Shown: one piece after another, positions 58,036 to 64,000 of the stretch | Layout of the letters: each line of letters opens with the position of its first letter | How positions within the stretch are numbered: the stretch's first letter is position 1 | DNA from: Juglans regia | Lineage: Eukaryota; Streptophyta; Magnoliopsida; Fagales; Juglandaceae | Assembly: GCF_001411555.2 (NCBI RefSeq) | Contig: NC_049902.1 | Location: 10,609,985-10,673,984, forward strand | Reading direction: 5' to 3' | DNA: 64,000 nt | The notes under the pieces: generated by a model | Database searches by the model: none | What the model was told of the DNA's origin: nothing | What the model saw: the letters and a program-made list of their open reading frames with translations, nothing else | Program-made: the position numbers and the translations under genes

Positions 58036-59058
58036 CTAGCATATAACCCGCACAATGTGCGGGCTTATATTTTCTTAAGCTAACATTGACAAAAGATGAC
58101 CAATACCCCTTATCTAAAAACAGTATGTCTGCCTTCTCGTCTAAACTTAGCTCCTCAATGCGAAGTCCTAGATATGGTATAGCCGCTGCCTCTACCAAAC
58201 CTGTCAAAACAAAACTGCTTGGGAAACAAAATTAATTTCATTCCATGTCAAAACCAAAGAAATGCCTCAGACAATACGCATATAGATAGTTTGTTTCACA
58301 ATCTTTCAGCACGCACACAATGGGGAAAAAAATGAAACCTTAATCTGCAAGCAAGCGAAGTCAAGGAAACGGTTTTCCATTCCCAGGGCACATCCGATCG
58401 CTTCAAAATGGGCCAGTCCAACCCAGTTTCCTGAACAAAATTACCAAAGGGTATTCGTAACTTGCTCTGTTTTTTGTGCAGAAAACAGGGGCATTCCGTG
58501 AGGTTGAGGGTGCTATTTTCAGATGTGTAGGGTGCTGCACGGTGGGGTCGTCCGTTTTGGTTGATGTCGACAGCAGCCTCGTAGTCTATGTAAGGAAGTC
58601 CATCCTTAATCGATGAGGACGATCGAACATCAGGGACTGACTCTGTTTCTGTAAACTTGTAAAAACATTTGTCTTTCAACTCGGTTTTTTCAACTAGGTT
58701 TATGATGATGAAAGAAATAAACGGCATGCATAACAAACCTGGTGATTCTCCACCACTTCGCACCGTTGGTGGAGTAGACGATTGGTCTTCCAACATGTTG
58801 CAGATTGTCGGTGAAGTCGAAGACTTTGTTTTACCGCTTGATGTATAATAGAGGCGTTCCACATCTAGACAACTCTTCATACAAATAATAGAGGCGTTCC
58901 ACATCTGACTTTGTTTCACCGCTTGATGTTTCAGATCACCTCTCTCATTTCACTTGGTGTAAGTCTCTCTTTGCAACCTTTCATTTTCGAATTTTATGGT
59001 ATGAATACCAAGTCAGCAATTGAAAACTTGGCTTTTATATAATTAAATAGATATATGA
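58036..59058 (-). mobile_element. Non-autonomous Helitron in intron 1 of the second CYSTM copy
   Basis: On the minus strand the 5' end is TCATATATCTATTTAAT at 59058, after host A. The 3' end is the 7 bp stem hairpin CCCGCACATTGTGCGGG (58047-58063), 7 nt upstream of CTAG (58036-58039), before host T. TC start, hairpin, CTRR end and A|T insertion site are the defining Helitron features. There are no TIRs or target duplication. Length is 1023 bp, with no Rep/helicase, so it is non-autonomous. It carries an open frame of 207 codons (58296-58919). Confidence 0.75.
58296..58919 (-). CDS. Unrecognised open frame inside the Helitron, possibly captured exons
   Basis: An open frame of 207 codons on the Helitron's sense strand, unusually long for this AT-rich setting. 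It contains RSGGESPG, SVPDVRSSSSIKDGLPYIDY, EAAVDINQNGRPHRAAPYTS and ETGLDWPILKRSDVPWEWK. At 58738 the sequence ..CACCAG|GTTTGT reads like an exon/intron border, so part of the frame may be retained intron. No family was recognised. A 20 bp segment (taatagaggcgttccacatc) is duplicated near its start (58848 and 58885). Gene-fragment capture is common in plant Helitrons; that this is one is an inference. It may not be expressed. Confidence 0.4.
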   Translation of the reverse strand: MKQSQMWNASIICMKSCLDVERLYYTSSGKTKSSTSPTICNMLEDQSSTPPTVRSGGESPGLLCMPFISFIIINLVEKTELKDKCFYKFTETESVPDVRSSSSIKDGLPYIDYEAAVDINQNGRPHRAAPYTSENSTLNLTECPCFLHKKQSKLRIPFGNFVQETGLDWPILKRSDVPWEWKTVSLTSLACRLRFHFFPHCVRAERL

Positions 59059-59136
59059 TCCTCTCAACATACTTCTTTAGATTATAGTTGAGGCACTTTA
59101 CTTAGCAGGAGCTTGCTGCTGATCATAGTGACTCAT

Positions 59137-59320
59137 GACTGATAAAATCAGATGCTTGCGAAATGCGCGAGAGAGAGAGAGAGAGAGAGAGAGAGGGTCG
59201 GACGAGAGGTTGAGGAATTTTGAGTGGATTTATAAGTCTTATAAGTCTTGTGGAGAATTTGAGGCTAATGAGGGGACGGCAACGAGGCGTTGGCCTTCGG
59301 AAATTTCAACATAGCTGCCG
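59137..59320 (-). promoter_or_regulatory. Duplicated CYSTM promoter region
   Basis: Aligns with 33410-33600: (GA)n leader (59168-59195), gagaggttgaggaattttga, TATA-like acttataaat (minus, about 59228-59237; here aagtctt is duplicated), and caacgaggcgttggccttcg. The W-box-like TTGACC of copy 1 is TTGGCC here. Confidence 0.65.
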
Positions 59321-59871
59321 ATAAATCGGATAAACAAATGCCATGTCTGACAAAGCCACGCGTAAAATGTTTGGTGCATGTTATGAAATGGTTCTGTTCG
59401 TGCCGGAGGATCACACTTGCAAATAGAAAACTGCCACTTGTCAACCGATGATGTCATATATATATCCCAATAAGAAAAACCAATGAACTTTCATGTATTT
59501 AAAGTTTTATACATCTGCACCATAATTAAGCAAAAGTTTTATAGAAATTTTGATCAACACTCCTTTGCTATGTATTATTTGGATTTACGAACATGTGTTT
59601 TCTATTTTAACCTATTGTGGTTTGGATTTTTAAGCAATAGCTTATTTACTATTTTATTACTATTTTTAATTATTTTTAATGTAATTAAGAATTGCCACTT
59701 GTCAATTTTTTTTAGAAAAATTTACCTAAATCTTTTTTTTTTTTTAAGAGATGGAAAGGATGTCAGTTCTGTGATGTTTTTATGGCTGACAACTAGGACA
59801 CTGGGAATTCTGAAAGAAGATTACTAATTTTCTGGCTTCTTTCGAGGAAGTGAAGACGTGGAGGAGTACAA
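59321..59871. other. Intergenic, AT-rich, no gene seen
   Basis: The open frame 59483-59827 is Phe/Leu/Ile-rich because of T-rich sequence and shows no domain; it is not called as a gene. Confidence 0.5.
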
Positions 59872-60071
59872 GGTTGTGTTTGGATGTTGAAGTGAGTTGA
59901 GTTGAGTTAAGTTGAGATGATAAAATATTATTAGAATATTATTTTTTAATATTATTATTATTTTGATATTTGAAAAAATTAAATTGTTTATTATATTTTG
60001 TATTGAAATTTAAAAAAGTTGTAATGATGAGTTGAGATGAGTTGAGAGATATTAAAAAACCAAACGAAGCC
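59872..60071. mobile_element. 200 bp MITE, same family as in the CYSTM intron
   Basis: Ends ggttgtgtttggatg and, on the other strand, ggcttcgtttggttt. The flanks are CAA and TAA. The interior has gagttgagttgagttaagtt and gatgagttgagatgag, the reverse complement of the catctcatctc style of 32514-32723. Confidence 0.7.
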
Positions 60072-60892
60072 TAACTCACTTTTCTAAAAGGCTCGTCGAT
60101 GACTCGTAAGAACAACCCTTCCCTTCCTTCTTGTGCTAGTAGTTCTATAGGCCTTTGACTCGTAGGGAGAGACTAGGGGAAGGGCAGAGCCTCACCTTGC
60201 AGTAGGAAGGTGTTCGTAGCTAGGACGAGCATTCTTGTTAGGAAAGCCAGATCCACTTTTGGCAAAAAAAATAAATAGGAGTCTTGTTGAATCCGAACTT
60301 ATGGTAAAGAATTGTTGGAGCTTCCTATCTGATAGAAAAAGATCTCATGATCATGAATCGATCTTACCTAGGATCTCAAGTACCAAGTGGCTGAGAATCT
60401 TATGTCAAAAGGACCAATGATGATGAAGTAGCAAGGCCTCGAAGAACGAAAAATTCTTGCATCTTCTTCCCTATATTTCTTCTCATTTTCTTTTGTTTGG
60501 GTTCAAAGATGTTCCTCGTTCTTGGTTTGCAAAGTAAAGAATTTGAGCTTGCAGGATCATGGAATTTAGGCTTTCTCTACTAGTGCAAGTGGTCAAGGAT
60601 TGCTTGATCAATTTGGAGGCACTTCCATCTCCGATAAGTGTATCTGACGAATTTATTTAGCTATGGAGTATTTTTCTTTTCTTTATTGTTTGCTGATCAA
60701 CTGGTAGTTTATTCAATGATATAGGGAAAGAACTCCACAGTTTGTTGTTCAAGCTTATTTGGCTAGGCCAAAGAATGTGAATCTTCAGGAGACAGGTCTA
60801 TTGAAGATCAGTTATTGTAATGTTTATTTCCTAGGAACTCTTCATGTTCTTATTTATGTTTTACTATTTTAACCTTTCCCATTATTAGCTTG
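60072..60892. other. Intergenic, no gene seen
   Basis: No recognisable domain in short open frames. The part 60120-60230 has an inverted-looking pair (ctcgtaagaac.. / ..ctcgtagggaga) too short to call. Confidence 0.4.
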
Positions 60893-61093
60893 TGTTGGAA
60901 GTTGTATTTCTGTTTTTAATGAAGTTTGTAAGTCTCAATGTAAGCTTATATAAACGTGTTCAATGGAAGATGAATAGCATAACCATAGAATCAATCCATG
61001 AACAATTGGGTTGAGGTTTCTCAAGAATATTACCCTGTTTTACTTCTCTGTTTCATTGTTCTTAACACCAACAATTGGCATCAGTTCCTTTGG

Positions 61094-61860
61094 AGCAACA
61101 GCATCAGTTCCTTTTTTCAGTGGTGAAAACTACGATTATTGGAGCATTAAAATGAAGACTTTTTCCCTATCTCAAGATCTATGAGATGTTGTGCAAAAAG
61201 GAGTGAAAATACCAGCAGAAGGAGTCTTGGATTCAACTCAATCCAAGCAAGAAAGCACAAAGGATGCAAGAGCCTTATTCATCCTTCAACAAGCTGTGTC
61301 AATCAATCTTTCCAAGATGGATGAGGCCTAATACTTCAAAAGGAGCATGGGAAATTCTGCAGTCCGAATTTCAAGGAAATGCAAAGGTAAAACTTATTAA
61401 ACTTCAAGGTTTAAGAAGGGAGTCTGAAAACTTTAAAATGAAGAATCTGAAGAAGTAAAAGAATATTGCTCCAGATTAATTGAATTAGTTAATCAGATGC
61501 GTGCTCATGGTGAAGAGGTGACTGATCAAAGGATTGCTCAAAATATTTTGATCAGTTTACCTGAGAAGTATGATCATATAGTGGCATCAATCGAGGAGTC
61601 AAAGGACTTGCAAATTCTGTCAGTCACTGAGCTGATGGGATCACTTCAAGCTCATGAACAAAGGGTAGCAAGAAGGGGTGATGGTTCCTTGGAGCATGCT
61701 TTCCAATCCAAGGTGAATTTGAAGAACAAGAAAACAAAAGATTATAAGAAAAAAGCTCATAGAGATCAAAAGAATTCTAATTATAAAGAAGGCAAGTTGA
61801 AAGGAAAAATGGGAGAATTTCCACCATGTGGTGTTTGCAAAAAATAAACCACTTGGAGAA
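61094..61860 (+). pseudogene. Copia gag (frameshifted)
   Basis: The start near 61110 reads VPFFSGENYDYWSIKMKTFS. Frameshifts near 61330 and 61440 interrupt it. From 61497 it reads MRAHGEEVTDQRIAQNILIS, LPEKYDHIVASIEESKDL, LSVTELMGSLQAHEQRV and FPPCGVCKK, a UBN2-type gag of the sort that precedes a DSGCSNHM protease. A one-base slip in an A run near 61842 shifts into the next frame, which continues as INHLEKYC. Confidence 0.82.
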
Positions 61861-64000
61861 ATATTGCTATCATGTCGAGAAGCCTCAATGCTGGAATTGC
61901 AAGAAGTTTGGGCACATGGAAAAAGATTGTAGATTTAAAAACAATCACCAAGCTCACTACTCTGAAGAAAAGGAAGAGAATGAGCATTTATTTTTCACAT
62001 GTCAAGCCCTCACTCAAGAAGAAAAATTCTGGTTTATTGACAGTGGTTGTAGCAACCATATGGCTTCTGATGAAACAATTTTCACTGATCTGGACACCTC
62101 TATTAAAGCCAAAGTCAAGATGAGAAATGGAGAACTTGTTAAATCTAGAGGAAAAGGCGCAGTGGCCATCTCAACAAAGCAAGGTACTAAGTTTATTAAA
62201 GATGTATTACTTGTTCCTTCTCTTGATCAAAATTTGTTAAGTGTCAGCCAAATGATGGAAAATGGTTATTCCTTGTGTTTTGAGAATGATTTGTGTAAAA
62301 TATATGATGAAAAAGGTAAAATGGAATTGGCTGAAGTAAAACTGGGGAGAAGTAGAAATTTTCCCATTCAATGGAGCTTTCCTAAGGCTATGGTGGCAAT
62401 AGTGGATGAGACAATGTTATGACACCAAAGATTTGGGCATTACAGTCTCAATTCTTTGAGATTATTGCATCAGAAGGGGATGTTGAGAGACTTACCTTTC
62501 CTGGAAAAAGAAATTGAAGTATGTGAAGGGTGCATGCTTGGAAAGCAACACAAACTACCATTCCCTTCAGAAAGCAATTGGAGAGCTAAAGGAAAATTAC
62601 AGCTGGTTCATACTGATGTATGTGGACCAATGAGGACTTCAACTCACAATCAAAGCAGGTATTTCATTCTTTTCATAGATGATTTTTTTCATAGATGATT
62701 TTACTAGAATGATTTGGGTTTATTTTCTTCATGAAAAATCTAAAGATTTTGGAGCTTTTAAGAAGTTCAAACTGGTAGTTGAGAAGCAATCAGGCCATAA
62801 AATCAAATTTTTAAGGAGAGATAGAGGCAGTGAATATAACTCCAAAGAATTTGAAAAATTTTGTGAACTTGAGGGGATAGAACATCAGCTATCTGTGGCC
62901 TAATCTCCACAACAGAATGAAGTGTCCGAGAGAGAATAGGACAGTCATGGAATGGCAAGATGCATGTTACTTGAGAAAAAATTGCCCCAAGAATTCTGGG
63001 GTGAAGCAGTGAACACTACTGTGTTCTTGCTCAATCGTGTGCCTACAAAAGTAGTTGAAAGTCAAACACCTTTTGAAGCTTGGAGTGGAATTAAACCCCT
63101 CTGCAAGTTTTTTTAAGGGTTTTTGGTTATATTTGTTATATTCATGTTCCATCTCAAAAGAGAACTAAGCTGGAAGAGAAAGCAGAAAAAGGGGTATTTG
63201 TGGGATACAACAACATTTCAAAAGGTTTTCGAATTGTCAACTTGAAAACAAGAAAATAGGTTGTGAGCCGAAATGTGAGGTTTAATGAAAAAGCATCTTG
63301 GGATTGGGAAGCTGAGAAAGTGATTAAACAAAGTGTAGAGGTACCAGTCGAGTCACTAATAGAAGAAGAAACAGAAGTTGAAGCCTAAGATTCTCAGCAA
63401 ACTGAAACCAGAAGCTCCATTGCTGATCAATTGTCCTCTTATCACAGTGATGAAGAGTCATCTCCTATATCTCCCATAAGAAGAACAAGGTTGCTGAGAT
63501 AAGTGTATGAGCAGAGCAATTATGTCACTCTTGAGCTTGTAAGCTTTACTGCAGCATCAAAAGAAGAAGTCTGGCAGAAAGCTATGAATGAAGAAATAAA
63601 AATGAATGAAAAAAAATGAAACTTGGGAGTTGGTTTCTCAACCCTTAAACAAGGATGTCATTGGAGTAAAATGGATTTATAAAACCAAATGGAATCCCAA
63701 TGGTTCAATATTGAAGCACAAAGTAAGATTGGTAGTTAAAGGATATGTGCAGCAGTTTGGAGTTGATTACAATGAAACTTTTGCACCTGTTGCAAGAATG
63801 GATACAATTAGAGCATTGGTGTCACTTGCAACTGAAAAAGGTTGGGAAATCTTGCAATTAGATGTGAAGTCAGCATTCCTAAATGGTGTGCTGGAAGAAA
63901 AGGTTTATGTCAATCAACCCGAGGGTTTTGAAAAAGAAGAAGGCAAAGTTTACAAGCTAAAAAAAGCTTTGTATGGACTAAAATAGGCACCACGAGCCTG
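61826..64000 (+). pseudogene. Copia pol: zinc knuckle, protease, integrase, RT (partial)
   Basis: The frame 61826-62422 has the zinc knuckle CWNCKKFGHMEKDC and protease WFIDSGCSNHM. After a stop come HQRFGHYSLNSLRLL and the integrase finger CEGCMLGKQHKLPF, then VHTDVCGPM (first catalytic Asp). At 62671-62700 a 16 bp tandem duplication of tttcatagatgatttt shifts the frame inside [22 protein letters not shown] (second Asp) and SPQQNEVSERE (Glu) follow. RT starts at 63606: [40 protein letters not shown] and [20 protein letters not shown]. The YVDD motif would lie past the window. Several in-frame stops are present. Confidence 0.88.

Larger units (their letters stand above)
57507..59136 (-). pseudogene. 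Second CYSTM-like gene copy, splice donor and frame damaged
   Basis: Exons align to 32041-33409 as 59106-59136, 57658-57875 and 57507-57555. Exon 1 still reads MSHYDQQQAP. The donor GTAAGT of copy 1 is CTAAGT here (G to C at 59105), and exon 2 has a 4 bp insertion (atat in agctatatatgg, about 57830) that shifts the frame to an early stop. The last part keeps the classical CYSTM end: exon 2 closes with GEGFWKGC and exon 3 gives VAALCCCWVLDFCCC, then stop. The gene was therefore a normal CYSTM member before it broke. Intron 1 carries a Helitron. An alternative start or splice site could rescue only the C-terminal part. Confidence 0.8.
60893..64000 (+). mobile_element. Ty1/copia retrotransposon, 5' part; runs off the window
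   Basis: A short LTR at 60893-61073 (TGTTGGAAGTT to ACACCAACA; TGTTGG/CCAACA are complementary ends) is followed by a PBS-like tggcatcag at 61076. Gag, protease, integrase and the start of RT follow in order. The 3' half and second LTR lie beyond base 64000. Confidence 0.85.

Noticed and set aside
59483..59827. 114-codon open frame rich in Phe, Leu and Ile
   Set aside because: T-rich sequence gives hydrophobic codons by chance; no start context, domain or homologous copy.

Overview
The window is nuclear DNA of a higher plant. It has spliced genes with GT..AG introns, a CYSTM-type small-protein gene family, plant Ty1/copia and Ty3/gypsy retrotransposons, plant LINEs with DUF4283 and zf-RVT domains, PIF/Harbinger, FAR1/MULE and hAT remains, a tRNA-derived SINE, and many 200-500 bp MITEs. 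The CTCATCTCATCT-rich MITEs with TTA target duplications resemble those of woody Fagales (walnut/hickory type); this placement is an inference from memory. No bacterial operon, CRISPR array, rRNA or tRNA gene was seen. Almost all long reading frames are transposon remains.

Layout. 0.3-3.6 kb: a decayed PIF/Harbinger element with convergent nuclease and Myb-like/NAM-associated ORF1. 4.2-6.3 kb: a non-autonomous Harbinger-like element with TIRs and a TAA target duplication. 7.4 kb: a SINE. 8.8-9.7 kb: a FAR1/MULE remnant. 9.7-24.3 kb: an old single-copy block, here called block A copy 1, split by a MITE, a Ty3/gypsy element (11.1-17.4 kb), a probable 2.9 kb solo LTR (18.2-21.1 kb), a gag-pro-only copia element (21.2-23.9 kb) and another LTR start at 24.27 kb. 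25.0-30.4 kb: LINE 1. 32.0-33.4 kb: an intact three-exon CYSTM-like gene. 33.6-38.5 kb: rearranged LTR and LINE scraps and a 'putative gypsy type transposon' fragment. 38.7-44.2 kb: LINE 2 on the minus strand. 44.9-55.4 kb: block A copy 2, split by a MITE, a truncated copia and a 7.45 kb copia (47.3-54.8 kb). 55.5-57.3 kb: a hAT-type element. 57.5-59.1 kb: a second, broken CYSTM copy with a Helitron in its first intron. 60.9-64.0 kb: a further copia element running off the window.

The main result is the order block A - CYSTM gene - block A - CYSTM gene, all in the same orientation. This indicates an old tandem segmental duplication. Unit 1 spans about 9.7-33.6 kb and unit 2 about 44.9-59.3 kb. 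The two copies act as each other's empty sites, so several insertions can be placed to the base with their target duplications: TTCNT, CCTTT and CCTAT are confirmed this way, and AGAAG is seen around the gypsy element itself. The first CYSTM copy keeps open exons and canonical splice sites but has a diverged cysteine-rich tail. The second copy keeps the classical CYSTM tail but carries a splice-donor mutation and a 4 bp frameshift. The likely active host gene in the window is therefore the CYSTM gene at 32.0-33.4 kb; the rest is its transposon-rich setting.
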